Positions 50,141-61,968 of a DNA stretch of 64,000 nucleotides are shown in pieces. The position numbers and the translations under genes are program-made. The stretch spans positions 2,891,289 to 2,955,288 of the forward strand of contig CM030938.1 in the NCBI GenBank assembly GCA_018136815.1. Direction: 5' to 3'. Origin of the DNA: Isochrysis galbana. Taxonomy: Eukaryota; Haptophyta; Isochrysidales; Isochrysidaceae. Numbering within the stretch: position 1 is the first letter of the stretch; each line of letters starts with the position of its first letter. Below the pieces are notes generated by a model. It had not been told where the DNA came from. It was given only the letters and a program-made list of their open reading frames with translations, and did not search any database.

Positions 50141-52958
50141 ATGAGCGACCGATACGACCGCGACTATAAGCGGCCCAGGTACGACGACCGACCTCGCTAC
50201 GACGACCGCCCACGCGGTAGGGAGTATGAGAGCCGGCGGCGGCACGATGAGCGCGAGCGGTTCGATGACCGTGCAAAGGAGAGGGAGCGGATGCGTGAGC
50301 GTGAGCGTGAGCGAGAGCGGGATCGGCCGCGCGACTACCTGAGTCACGACTTGGACGCCGACCGACCCACCTCCTCGCGCCACGACGCTCGAACCGGCGA
50401 GCACGGCACACGGCCGCCATCTGGGCGGCCGCCTGCGCATCTGCGCACAGCAGCCACAAATGGCAAGGCAGAGCCCGTTATGTCGGCGCGTGAGATCTCG
50501 GAGCTGGAGGATAAGAAGCGGAGGGAGGAGGCAGAGTACAAGCGGCGGGTGGAAGAGCAGGTCGAGATGATGGAGGAGGATGACGAGGAGCGGGAGCAGA
50601 GGCTGATTGAAGAGCGCCGCCGTCGGCGCGCAGAGATTGCTGCTAAGTTCAAGGCGCAGCAGTCCGCCGCTAGCGCGGAGGTGGCGCCAAAGGCTGTGGC
50701 TGTGCAGGATACAACACACAAGGTGGCATCGTGCGCGTCCGCTGCCGCGAGCACCGAGGTCGGCTCTGCGCCCGCCCCGCTCACCGGCGGTGGCGCCGCT
50801 GCGGAGCCCAACGCGGAGCCGAGTACGCTCGCCGTTCCGCCTTCAGGTGATGATGTGCCGCCGGACACCATGCCGGTCGAGCAAGGTGGGGAGGTCGAGT
50901 CCGAGTCGGAGGAGGGGCCTCCCAGGGCGCCGCTCAGGCGAACGCCCAGCTCCGAGCTCACCGTTGAGGAGCGCAAGAAGGAGACTGAGCTGCGCGCCTT
51001 CATGCTGGCGCACCGGCGACAGTTTGAAGGTGGGGCGGCGCCTCGTGCGCAGGGGGAGCGTGGCGCAGAAGGCAAAGGGAGCGCTCCTGCCGACGCCGCT
51101 CAGACAGCAGACATAGAGAAGATGGACGACGGCGGCTTCGACATGTTCAATGACGATGTCGAGGCCGTCGCCAACCCTGAGGCCCAGCTGGACGAGGCAG
51201 CAGCCATGGACCGTGGCGACAACTATGATGACAAGGAGGGCTACTTTGCCCATCGCGTCGGCGACCTCTTGAATGACCGGTACAAGGTAAGGCGCCATAC
51301 CAGCACCCTAGCCCTTTCCCGTCCCCCGACCCCGAGACTATATCTGGCCGCCGCACCCCGCACATCCGCGTTCAATAAGCAAGCCGGGCCCTACAGATGG
51401 CACCTCGACCGCCCCTTGCAGCTAATGTGCGTGCAGACTGCCCGCCGATCTCGCACCCTTGGCGCGCTGGCAGCGCGGGTGCTTGCTGTAGTGGCTCCTC
51501 ACAATCGTAACCCCAGGTCGTCATCATGCGCCGCACTGCGATGGCCGGCCAGCGCCTCCCATGTGTAATTCCCAACACTGAGAATGTTGCCTCGTGCCCG
51601 TACACATGCGCTTTAGACCACTCAGGCCGTCCCATCGTGGCCACAATGTGCCACTCATCGGCCGCAGTTCGGCCTCACATGTTTGACTCGAGCACCTCTG
51701 CCCGCCTCAGGTTCTCGGTTCATTTGGCAAGGGTGTCTTCTCAACGGTCGTCAAGTGTGAAGACCTGAGAGCGCAGCCCGGACAGCCGAATGTGGTGCGC
51801 TCCCCCCCCCCCCGCGCGCGCGCGTTTCAGTGGCCGTCCGGTGGCACCCATTATGGGGGGCCGCCATCTACTTGGCGCGCAGTCTCCTCCCGGCCCGGTG
51901 AGCCCTCAGCTCACCTCCTGCCTGATACTTTCTCCACCTGCCTAGGTGGCGATCAAGGTGCAGCGCAACAACGAGATGATGCGCCGAGCTGGCGAGAAGG
52001 AAATCGCCACGCTCACACGATTGCGCGAAGCCGACCCCGAGAATCGGAAGCACTGCATTCGGCTTCTCGGTCGCTTTGATCACGAAGACCACCTGTGCAT
52101 GGTCTTCGAGGCGTTCCACCAGAACCTTCGGTCCGCCGTGAAGCAGTTTGGCCACAGGCGCGGCATCCAGATCGATGCTGTCCGGACATACGCTCGTCAG
52201 CTCTTCATTGCATTGCGCCATATGGAGAAGCTCGGGATCGTCCATGCGGATCTGAAGCCTGACAACATCATCGTGAATGACCGATACAATGTCCTCAAAG
52301 TGAGTAACCCACATTCAGCGTGGCCCGAGCAAAAGTGCGCACGCCTCGTCCTTTTTGTCGTACGATCACAACCGCCCTATACACTTCCATCCAATCTCCC
52401 ACCCTTCACTCACAGGTGTGCGACTTCGGCTCGGCTATCGAGGCCGACGACCAAGAGATCACGCCTTACATGGTCTCACGATTCTACCGCGCACCCGAGA
52501 TCATGATGGGGCTACATTTCTCGTGCCCCATCGACATGTGGGCCGCCGCCACCTCGCTCTACGAACTATACACTGGGAAGATAATGTTTGCCGGACACTC
52601 GAACAACCAAATGCTCAAGCTGATCATGGAGGTTAAGGGGAAGATGCCTCACAAGCTTATTCGGAAGGGGGTCTTCTCCGAGCTCCATTTCGATCCTGAC
52701 TACGACTTCTTGTACAAGGAGAAGGACCGTGTGACGGGGCGCGAGATCATCCGTCTTATCAAATTCGAGCAGCGGCCCGTCTCAGGGCACGACATGCGCT
52801 CCCTTCTCACCGGAGGCGCCAAATTGTCCGAGTCGGAAGGCCGTAAAGTGGCTATGCTCGCAGACCTGCTGGATAAGGCGACGACCCTCGATCCGTCGAA
52901 GCGTCTCACGCCGTCCCAGGCCCTTCGACATCCTTTTTGCGACCTGACGCGCAAGTAG
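50141..52958 (+). CDS. PRPF4B: PRP4-type pre-mRNA splicing kinase
   Basis: Exons are 50141-51286, 51711-51794, 51946-52299 and 52416-52958, GT-AG, in phase, giving 708 aa. Residues 1-380 are highly charged (RYDRDYKRPRYDDRPRYDD; RERERERERDR; EEEDDEERE-like), as in PRP4 kinases and SR-associated proteins. YDDKEGYFAHRVGDLLNDRY precedes the kinase domain. It has the glycine loop GSFGKGVFSTV, VAIK with the ATP Lys near 414, HADLKPDN near 509, DFGSA near 531, TPYMVSRFYRAPE in the activation segment and GKMPHKLIRKGVF, a PRP4K hallmark. The enzyme phosphorylates PRP6/PRP31-type proteins and helps assemble the tri-snRNP into the B complex in the nucleus. No domain is missing. Confidence 0.96.
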
Positions 52959-54862
52959 TCTTTCTCATGGAGTATCGCAATGCGTTCGAGGGATTTTCTG
53001 CACCTTCCTTCTTCCCCGAGGTGGTGCCTCGAGGCGCTGAATATTTGCTGAAGCGCCTCGCGTCCCGTGGCTTCCCCTCAGATTCGAGTGCTCTCAGAAG
53101 CCAATGAGAAAGGCGTAGATGCCAGCTTTCCAAAGCTACGGCCCGGCAGCGCAATGCATCCGTGCATGTGCGGGGCCCGACTCCAAATGAATATGCTTTC
53201 ATTTGGACGTCAAGTCAGTTCATCCGGGCAAACTCCAATTGCGCGCACATTACAATGAACGAGTACACACGAGAGCTTGGTATATGGGATGAAACAATTC
53301 GCTTCGTGCTTGTCGCGTTGTGCCTGTCATGTTTTATGTTTTCATTCATTAATTGTGTTCATGCAAAAATAAAAGTAAACCATATGACGTGGTCGCACAT
53401 ACTTTAAGTGGCACTTGGCCAAATTTTACCTATGGTGACCACTAAAGACATCTGCTGCCTCGACTATCGACTACAAACACACGACCCACCACTTCTTGAT
53501 CTTGAAGATTCAGTGCTATTACTATTACCTATGACGGTCTAGCTAGATGTAGTGTGTAAAATATAGTACCTACCTCCCTAGTGTATATCTTCTATCTTCC
53601 CCTCCCGCGCCTACCTCCTCCTTTCCTCCCTTCATTCCTTTCTTTTTTGGTCCGGTGTCAAGGGGTGGGCCCATGTGCTCTGCCTTAGCCCGGGGGGTTC
53701 AGTGGTTAGTGGTTAGTGGTGGGTTGGGACAGGCCTTGTGCATGCGTTCGTTTGGCTCTTATTTTGTCGTATGGCTGTCGCCCAAGACTCTTCTCATGAG
53801 ACATGAGACCCGACACTTTTCTTGAGCCAAGGCCTCCTTTTTCATGAGCTATCCGACGCTTGTCCTGAGTCCTGAGGCACCCGACACTTTTCCTCTTTTC
53901 CTTAGGGGGTGAATTGCACAAATTAGACACCCAAACAAAAGTCCTGCCCGGAACCCACACTAGCTAGGTTCGCTTCTTGGGTGAGGGAATCTTTCCCCTT
54001 GATGCAAGTTACATGCAAGCCCTTGGTTGGCCCCTTTGGTGTTTCTCCGCCTTGGTTGCTACTCAGGGTTGTTCGTTAGAAGCGTCTAGAAGGGTCACGC
54101 TCAACGGCAAGATTTCTTCGGTCGCGAGGATATCTCGTTGCCGATATGTATCCGAAGTGATCGCCGCAGTCGCGCGACATGACGCTCCCCTCGGACTCTT
54201 CGCCACGTGTGGAAGACACAAGGGGGACACGCTCCGGTCGTCGCTGCGGAGTCTCTCTCTCTCGCGCTCTCTCTTTCTCTGTCTTTCTCGCGACGTGTTT
54301 GGGTTATCGGTGATTTGGGGTCTCGGTTGATTGATATTTTGCTTGGGCTTTGGGTGAATGATTCTGTTGTGTTCGTGAGTCGGTGTATCCTGTTGTTCTC
54401 AGGATCGTTGTCTGTCGTCGTTCGCTGCGTCGCTGCACTCAAGCAGTCTAGGCTCCCTCCCTGAGGGAAAAGTTCTTTGTAGGTCTAACAATCTCTTACT
54501 ATGCATCACTCTAGGGCCGCTAGGAGCTAGCGGTAGGAGCGCCTTGCCGTCCCACAGCCCTTCGTTCACCGTTCGTTCGTCCCCAGCCCAAAACCCAAAT
54601 GGAGTTGCCCGACATCACCCAGAATTTCATTCGCCCGACTCCCGGTGGGGAGGAGGGCCAAAGCGCCGCGCTAGCCGCCGGTGCCGCTCGCGACCGAGTG
54701 GCTCAGAGCCCTCCGGCAACGCTCGACTCGACAAGGTGGCCCCCCTGAAGGTTTTTCATTCGGCAACGCGCCACGGTCAAAAATGCAGCCCGACCCTTAC
54801 TAGTAGTTTAAAAGTCCCTGTTTAACCGCCCTCGCAATGCCTTTTTTGATCTAGCAATCGTT
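52959..54862. other. Gap with a possible short first exon
   Basis: 53330-53410 is AT-rich with AATAAAAGT, a possible poly(A) signal for the kinase gene. 54240-54300 is CT-rich. A 49-codon frame at 54599-54748 (MELPDITQNFIRPTPGGEEG...) starts after a GC-rich leader and contains an AAG-GTGGCC donor-like site, so it might be a first exon, but no partner is visible. Confidence 0.3.
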
Positions 54863-54929
54863 ATGGAAATAAAGAGACCCGACTACCACATGATGTCAGG
54901 TCCAAAGCGAATGTCTCTATCCCTGCGAA

Positions 54930-57900
54930 TCAAGCTGCTAGGCGGCGGCGCACGATGGAGCGCGTTTCGATTTCACGCGCGGGTTCAGCCGTTCGTGTTG
55001 TTGCACGGCGTCGGTCTGGCGGAGGTGATGGAACAACGCGTGTACCGCTGGCTCCTAGAACGGATTGGCGCCGGGAGCGACGGACAGGGGAAACAATAAT
55101 TCCCGGAGCATCCTGGCGCAGACTTAGCAAATAGCGACGCTCGGAACCTAAATCTTCGTTGGCCGTTGTTCGAGTGGGAGTCGACCGTGTGCGCCTCGCT
55201 CGACCGTTGTCGGCCATCGTGCCACTGGGAGAAGATGCCGGCTGGGTAAGTCTTGTAGAACGAGGCTCTCGGCTGCACTCAGCATCCCATTCCGGAGTCC
55301 CAACCTCGTGCCGCATATTGGTAGAGCGTTCGGACAAGTTCGGTGATGGGCCTCTATCGCTAGACTGGTCGGTGTTTCCTGCTCTTTCCATAGCTGAGAC
55401 ATCACTAACCAAGCTGCGCGCGCTCTGGCTAGCCGATGACGTTTCCTCCTTGTCATGCGAGCGCTCCAACTCTGACGAAACCATCAGATCAAGGTCATTG
55501 CTGTTGCTCTTTGTTTGCGATTCAATATGCCCAGATGGGTATGGCGACCTGGTTGTAGGATCTGTTCCTGAGCCTTCGAGTGTTGTGGGGGCCACAACGA
55601 AACCTCGTGAAAACAAACGAGCATGGCATCTATCGCAGACATGGTTGCTCGCCTCAAGTCCTTTGCGGATGAGGAGATAAGAGGCACGCAAGAACGTCGC
55701 AATTACCATAGGGTATGCGCCACTTGCACGTCCAAAAGATGGAGATCTAAGCTGATGCCACATGGCAGCAGCAAGGATGAGTCCCAAGATGGCCGCGAGA
55801 AGTTTGGATGTACAATCGTCACGCTTGAAAGCCGAACTAGTGCTTACCCGATCCTTTTGGCTTCGCGGTTGGTGGATAATGCTGCCGTGAAACAGATCCG
55901 GTGCATCATTGTATTCGCCATGCCTTTGAGCATTGTGATGAGTAGACTTGAGATCTTGCCCGAGTTGCGAATCCTGTGGTATTGCGGTTGCATCCGAGGC
56001 ATTGGATCTAGAGGGTCGATCGTCCGATGCGGGAAGTGAAGCATGGGGTGGCCGAATAGCCAACCGCACCGGAGGAGCACCTATTGCTAGTGGACGCCGC
56101 CAATGTTGCGGGGATACACAATCGTCGTCATGTGCGCCCGGGCCATCATTGTCCAGACGGGTTGCTACTTCGTGTGCCTCAACCATTGCGAACATGTACG
56201 CCACGTCAGCTATGATCACGTCCTCTTCCTTCCCAGGATGAATGTCAACCTCGTCAGTAATAAGTACGTCTGTCTCTCCCGTGTCGATCGGTACACGAAA
56301 GGCCCCAAGTGTCGATGACGTTGGCTTCAAAACCCCTTCTCTTTTCTTTGGTGAATCAGTCGAACCAAAATCTCCCGATTCGTCTGTAGCTGTCGTCTTA
56401 GTGAGTCCCAACATCTCAACATCTTGGGCTTGCTTTGATGTAAGTTCCAAGCTGCCTAGCTTAGGCGCACCCCCGACTAGAGAGCACCAGAATAAGAGAC
56501 CGAGAACCGCAAGGCCTGCCACACCTCCGGCTGAAAAAAAATTTAATCGAAAGAATGAGCTTGTTCTACGACCATTCCTGAGTGAGAAGTTGTCCTCGTG
56601 GGAGATAGTATGCCGTGCAAGAGATGAGCCGACTGGGGAAGCACCGACCGCACCATCCACAAGCACACGTTCTGCTTGTCGAAGCCAATCGGGGGTCGCG
56701 GCGACAGTGAACGTCGCGGGATCCACGGGAATATTTTTTCTGGCTGTTAGGATGATTGGAGTGGCTGGAAAGGATGCCACTTGTGGCGTCTGGAAGCTGG
56801 GTTCCAAGGGAGTGTCTGCAACGCCAAAGCCCAAGGACGGTAGAGGAGTATTTGGATTACTAGAACTAGAATTCGATGTGGTGTTCAACGGATCTTGGTC
56901 AGTGGCCAACAGTATCTCCTCGGGTGGGGCTTCGTGAAACTTCGAAGGTAATGATAATGGAGTGCTTTGCCCTTGAAGTTCATTATTCTCCAAGGCTTTG
57001 CCGCTATCTTTTGGGTTGGTGTCACTGCGAAAAGCCGCTTGGATAGGCACTGCCAACGGGACTGTTGGGTCATCGTTCGATGAATCGAGCAGATAAAGGT
57101 GCGACGTGGGCACCAAAGGTGAGGATGGTGCTCTTGCTGCGTTTCTAGCTACGTCGTTTAATCCATTCGAGAAAGGCGGTGTTAGAGCCATCAGCAACTC
57201 TGGAGAATTCGAGTCAGCCATCAGGCTTGGCAGCTCGGCTCCATACACGGAAGTTTTGGAAGTTTCAAGACAGGCCCCTCCATCAACAAATGGCTTGTTC
57301 GACGGCTGGGTTGCGAGCTCTGGTAGAACAGCAGCACGCGGGGATGCCTCAAATTCGAACATGTAGCTCGAGGCAAGTAAGCTGTGCGGCGATTCCACGA
57401 GTTCAGTGGATCGGTACAAATTCGGCAAAGATTCTTCTGCATCAGAATATGCCATCATTGTCGCACACAGGATTGCATCTGGTGAGAGTGAGCTTGCTGA
57501 AGTCCGTAATGCTATTCGCTCGCGAAATGGTACAGTATCACTCGCTACCACCTTTGCGAATGCCTCTTCAAGACCGCGGCGAGCCGTAGAAGACTGCTGA
57601 AGTGCGTCTTGAGCAGGACTAAGAGGATGTATTGGAATATCATCAACTAGGCCACGAGTGCGCAGCGCGTCACCAGGGGTATTAGTCAAGCCGTCCTTAC
57701 CGCGCGTGGCGCTTGCTGGTGCTGCTGGACCACGCAGACGAAGGCTCAGGCCGTTCCCGTCTGACGATGGGCCGACGGCAATTCGTTGCGGGCAGATCTT
57801 GCAAAGGCCAAGAAGCGAAATGCGGTCAAAGCCCATCGCCTCCACAACCTCATCAAGACTCATCATGCCATCCGTTGAAGAGCGGAGTACAGCCTCGACA

Positions 57901-58184
57901 TCTTGAGCAGAGATGGTTCGGGTTACACCGCCTCGCGATTGCACCACTTGCTGCATGGGAGAGCGCACGCACATACGCTGGCCCCAACCAGACTGGAGCG
58001 ATGGTGCGCTCACCCACGGTGACGACTTGGAGCGAGGACGAAGCAGCTTGCGCGCCTCGTCGGCGGGGATCGGACTTTCAGGCGGAGGCTTAGGAAGTGA
58101 GGTGAATTTTGGGCCGGCCGGATGAGGAGAGTTGGGGGAGAGGACCGCGGCCAGCGGCCGGCGGCCGACGGGGCTCGTCGGCAT
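54930..58184 (-). CDS. Large Ser/Thr-rich protein with TM segments, unknown family (1084 aa)
   Basis: One uninterrupted minus-strand frame of 3.26 kb from ATG 58184 to 54930, far beyond chance. Residues 90-150 form a compact segment (SAQDVEAVLRSSTDGMMSLDEVVEAMGFDRISLLGLCKICPQRIAV), possibly a winged-helix-like fold. About 400 residues of Ser/Pro/Thr-rich sequence follow. Hydrophobic segments are VAGLAVLGLLFWCSLVGG near 575 and LLAAILGLILAAAMW with YPMVIATFLRASYLLI near 825-860, the latter followed by CDRCHARLF. The last 120 residues are strongly basic (RRARRTRSTPTRTT; RRSRRQS; IVRRRLAA). This could be an internal membrane protein, for example nuclear envelope, but I recognise no family. Confidence 0.6.
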   Translation of the reverse strand: MPTSPVGRRPLAAVLSPNSPHPAGPKFTSLPKPPPESPIPADEARKLLRPRSKSSPWVSAPSLQSGWGQRMCVRSPMQQVVQSRGGVTRTISAQDVEAVLRSSTDGMMSLDEVVEAMGFDRISLLGLCKICPQRIAVGPSSDGNGLSLRLRGPAAPASATRGKDGLTNTPGDALRTRGLVDDIPIHPLSPAQDALQQSSTARRGLEEAFAKVVASDTVPFRERIALRTSASSLSPDAILCATMMAYSDAEESLPNLYRSTELVESPHSLLASSYMFEFEASPRAAVLPELATQPSNKPFVDGGACLETSKTSVYGAELPSLMADSNSPELLMALTPPFSNGLNDVARNAARAPSSPLVPTSHLYLLDSSNDDPTVPLAVPIQAAFRSDTNPKDSGKALENNELQGQSTPLSLPSKFHEAPPEEILLATDQDPLNTTSNSSSSNPNTPLPSLGFGVADTPLEPSFQTPQVASFPATPIILTARKNIPVDPATFTVAATPDWLRQAERVLVDGAVGASPVGSSLARHTISHEDNFSLRNGRRTSSFFRLNFFSAGGVAGLAVLGLLFWCSLVGGAPKLGSLELTSKQAQDVEMLGLTKTTATDESGDFGSTDSPKKREGVLKPTSSTLGAFRVPIDTGETDVLITDEVDIHPGKEEDVIIADVAYMFAMVEAHEVATRLDNDGPGAHDDDCVSPQHWRRPLAIGAPPVRLAIRPPHASLPASDDRPSRSNASDATAIPQDSQLGQDLKSTHHNAQRHGEYNDAPDLFHGSIIHQPRSQKDRVSTSSAFKRDDCTSKLLAAILGLILAAAMWHQLRSPSFGRASGAYPMVIATFLRASYLLIRKGLEASNHVCDRCHARLFSRGFVVAPTTLEGSGTDPTTRSPYPSGHIESQTKSNSNDLDLMVSSELERSHDKEETSSASQSARSLVSDVSAMERAGNTDQSSDRGPSPNLSERSTNMRHEVGTPEWDAECSREPRSTRLTQPASSPSGTMADNGRARRTRSTPTRTTANEDLGSERRYLLSLRQDAPGIIVSPVRRSRRQSVLGASGTRVVPSPPPDRRRATTRTAEPAREIETRSIVRRRLAA

Positions 58185-58687
58185 CGCGGCTCGGAGCGGC
58201 CGACGACGGCGGGGGGAGGGCGTTCAAACGCGTTTGTAATTGTAGTCTTGTAGAGCATCTTGTTGGCTAGCATCCCTAGCCACATCCACCGGACGAGCCA
58301 TGCGCTAACCGCGCACACCCCCATCGCGGGGTAGGGGCTCCGTTGCCGATGAAGGCTACGGACCACAGCACTAAGGTTATATTCGCACAACAAGAAAAAC
58401 TCTAACACTCCCCCATCGCCAAAGACGAAACCCTCGTCCCCAATCATGATTGCCAATCATTGCTGTTTCCCAGAAGAGGTACAAGCTTACCTTTGAGGCT
58501 GAAACGTGCTCAAGCGTCAAAGACATAGGCCAGCAACGATTCTTCGCCAGAGATGGCGGCATCCAGACCCGCCTTCTTTGCGCTCCCTGCGTTTAGCCGC
58601 TTCTGCGTCGCATCCGCAGAGGCGGTGCATTGTGCATTGGGGTTAGGCCGCGGGCAATCTCCGGGCGCCAGCCTTTGCAGCCTTTGG

Positions 58688-58770
58688 AGTTGAGGTGTCG
58701 TTCCGTCAATTATGGGACATCAATCGAATGGAGTCATCAAATGTCCATAATTATTTATACAACAATCATT
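58688..58770 (+). repeat. Dispersed repeat family 4, copy B
   Basis: Matches 32497-32578 in reverse over about 80 bp with roughly a dozen differences. Confidence 0.75.
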
Positions 58771-59535
58771 CTCGATGTGTAATACCTACGGCGCGCGCTT
58801 TCAGGGGTTGGGCTGATTCTGGCATTCAGTCCCTGGGTCCTGGGTGCAATAAAGGCTCACAATTACACCAGGTGCACGCCGTGCGTGCCGATGTGCATCG
58901 GGTCCCCCGCGGGGACGCCGTGCGTGTGCATGTCGACTGGTTGTCGAACACGCGATGACTACAGGCTCATAGGCAGAGGGCCGTTCGATCGAGCCGGCTC
59001 CTTTGGGTCAAGATTACCCGAAAGGAGGAAACCTGGAATCTAGACCTGACAAACCGGCTAGAAGCCAGAAGGAACGAAACGAGAACCTGAATTCTGAATT
59101 CTAACTAATTCTAGGTCGCTAGGGACTAGGGACTAGGGACGAACCCCACCAACCTAGAAGTGCCTGAGCTTCACCGTGTGGCCGCACGGCGAAGGACCTG
59201 GAGATAAGAGCCTGGAAATCGCATCATCTACGATGAATGCGACACGGTCAAAATTTAGCGGTTTTATTTTGCGCGTACGACCGCCCAACATCCAACATTC
59301 CACAGTAAGCGCCTCTCACCCCCTTTGCAAGACAAGATTTTTTAGTTAAAAAAAGCTCGCAGCCCAAGTTTTTAGTTAAAATCTCCCGGAACGGCGGAAA
59401 TCGCGCTGCTGGTTTTCGGGCCGCCTCGCTATTGAACTTTTGGCTACCCGCCAGCGATGGCGGACGAGGCCCTGCCCGCGGACGAGCTGCTTAGCCAGCT
59501 GGAGCCAGCTGGTGAAGGCGAGGCCCTATGGCGCA

Positions 59536-59935
59536 ACTCCGTAGCCCAGATGGGACAATAGGCTTCTAATAGGTTCTATTAAGAGGTCAAGAGGCCTACC
59601 AGACCTGTTACCTGTTAATAGGTAATAGGTAAAAAAAAACCTTTCAATATTCTCGCCTCGCGCGTGGCTATAGGCCTATACTATAGGTACCGCTATCGTA
59701 GCCACGCCCAAATCATCTCGGATCCCTTCCTCTCCCTAGTAACTTAGCTCAGAAGTCAGAAGCCAATCATATTCATAATATACATCACATACTCATACAT
59801 CTATCTTATTAGTAAAATGAGTTTTATTTTGACCTGTTACGGACCTATTGCGACCTGTCAATAGGTCCTCTTAATAGGAATAGGCCCCCGAAACCTGTTG
59901 ACCTTGTACCTGTTGTCCCATCCGGGCTCCGTAGG
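59536..59935. repeat. Inverted-repeat element of about 400 bp
   Basis: GTAGCCCAGATGGGACAA at 59541 and its surroundings, followed by AATAGG and CTATTAAGAGG, reappear inverted at 59870-59930 (CCTCTTAATAGG; TTGTCCCATCCGGGCTCCGTAGG). The interior is AT-rich with many AATAGGT repeats and no ORF, which suits a MITE or fold-back element. The segment 59631-59730 also carries a T-tailed retroelement end. Confidence 0.6.
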
Positions 59936-60323
59936 TACCTATGAGACAACTTAGACGCACATGGACCCCACCTAAGGAGCTGACGAACGCACCAAACCAA
60001 ATGGGATTTGACGATGCCCAGAGACTCCGCTTGAAGCTGTTAGGGAACTGGAGAGGGGGAGAAAAGGGGTAGCCGGTAGATAAGGACGGGTAGTATAGGG
60101 AGTAGCATCGCGCAGTACAAGTAGCGGAACTCGAAAATTTTGAAAAAAAATCCATAATACCGCCGCGCGTACGCACACAGCTCGTACGGCGGAGACATAT
60201 CTGCATACGATCGACGTATTTGGGCTAGCGCCTCGCATATAAACGGCATATATTTTTAAGCATGTTTGGGCGCTTTTTCCTACATAAACCTGTCTACCCC
60301 TATGCTGAACTCAAAATTGCTGC

Positions 60324-61968
60324 TTACGAGGAAACAAAACCCTCAGACACACGCCTGCGCATCGCGGTAATGAGAGATGCACGGTCAATTTGGGAGGCCT
60401 CCCAGCACCCAGCGCCACGTCGACGTTGAGTGGAGTGGCTGTTTGCTGCGGCCATCTCCGCCATATCATCATCAGTGAGCCCAGTAATGTCCGCGTCAAC
60501 CAGCGCCTCCCACAGAGCACCCTTGAGGTAGTCGCGCATGGCTGAAGGCTCTTCCATTGGTGGCCGGCCCACGCGTCCTTTTCCAGCCGCGTGTCGGCAA
60601 TGTGCCGCGCCACATTTGACGCATTGCGGGCACGCGTGTCGAGCGTATGTCTCAAAAAAACGCACCCAGCTTTCATCAGAGTTGTCAAACGCGGGCACGG
60701 CATCGTCTTTATGTATTGTACAGACATTGTGCAAAACCATGGACGCGTAGATGAGTCGAGCAGTGGTGTGGTGGTTGAGCCCGATGTCATGGATTAGGAA
60801 CCTGTGATCAGCGGTTGGAGGGGGGAGAGGGTGGGGGAGGAATCAGACATTTATCTACGCACAGAGCGGACAGCTTCTGTCCTGTGGTTGAGAGGTGATG
60901 TGCTCACCTGAACCGATTTTTCCATCGCCCAAACGTCTCTTCCACAAAGAAACGTGTGGAGGATTGACAGAAGTTGAACCAATACTCCTCCTCAGTGCTC
61001 GGGCTGCCGTACGGATTCAACAGAAGGCCACCTGTGTCCTTAGCGCCACCATCTGCGGCAATCACACCACCTTCTCCCAACCAAGCCTCGCGATTTGCTT
61101 TCACCTTATTTAAAAGAGCACTTTCTGCGAGCACGGCACTGTCGCCACTTCGGCCCGGCTGCCCGACATCGGCGCCAACAAACAAATAGAAAGAATCCAC
61201 AAAGGCCACCGCGAGAAGCGACGTCCAGCCCTTATAGTTGCGAAACTCCATCTTGCCCACCTCGTGGTCCGGAGTAAAAGGAATGTGAGTGCCATCAACC
61301 GCCATTGCCACGTTTGGGATGCCACGACGCTTCTCAAACTCCTCTCTGACGCCGCGGATGTACTCGGGGGGCCGAGGAGTGTTGGGCATGTACGTGGGCT
61401 TGAGCACGTTGAGCACGCCCGCCACGAAGTCGTCGAGATAGCCCTTGACCGTTGTCGCACCCAAGCTGGCAGCGTCGCCCGCGACCTTGGGGACCACGCC
61501 GTGCGCGATGAGGTAGAGGCACACCGCCACCTTGAAGCGCCCACTCACTGCCAGCTCGGGGTTGCGGCACTGCGAGTCGACCAAGAAGCCTGCACTCGCC
61601 AGCGTGTTCGCGATGAGCTCGAACGTCGCCCTCGTCACCCTGAAGTTGGTCTTGTACGTGATCTCGTCGCCAGCCTCGAGGTAACCGTAGATGGTGGAGC
61701 CCCGCCAACCACCGTCAGCCCGCTCCACATACCGCCGCCGTTTGCGGCCGCCAGGCTCTTGCGCGCCGGTGGGCTCGAGGGTGGCCGTGGACGCCAGCAC
61801 AGCCGCTTGCGCCGCGAGCTGGACGATCGCGAGCCGCCGCGTGCGCCGCGACCACTCGCGATCACCCTGTGCTGCCACTGCCGCAGCCTCTGTCGCTCCT
61901 GCCGCCTCTCCACCGGCGCCCAGCATCGCCAGCGCAGCGACGACGGCGGCATGCCCGCGGCTGGGCAT
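60324..61968 (-). CDS. PIF/Harbinger-type (HARBI1-like) DDE transposase
   Basis: Two exons, 60908-61968 and 60324-60801, joined by a GT-AG intron, give 512 aa from the ATG at 61968. TTVKGYLDDFVAGVL, PRPPEYIRGVREEFEKRRGIPNV and AVDGTHIPF (first Asp) are Harbinger blocks. They are followed by NYKGWTSLLAVAFVDSFYLFVGADVGQPGRSGD (second Asp) and VEETFGRWKNRFR (Glu). The join yields RFRFLIHDIGLNHHTTARLIYASMVLHN, continuous with the family. All three catalytic acids are present. The exon 2 tail adds CPQCVKCGAAHCRH, a likely zinc site, and KGRVGRPP, AT-hook-like. The Myb-like partner and clear terminal inverted repeats are not seen, so it may be an immobile or domesticated copy. Confidence 0.88.

Larger units (their letters stand above)
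58185..60323. other. Gap, repeat-rich, no gene
   Basis: Includes repeat family 4 (58688-58770), a LINE-like T-tail repeat (59631-59730) and the inverted repeat at 59536-59935. Frames are short and unsupported. Confidence 0.4.
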
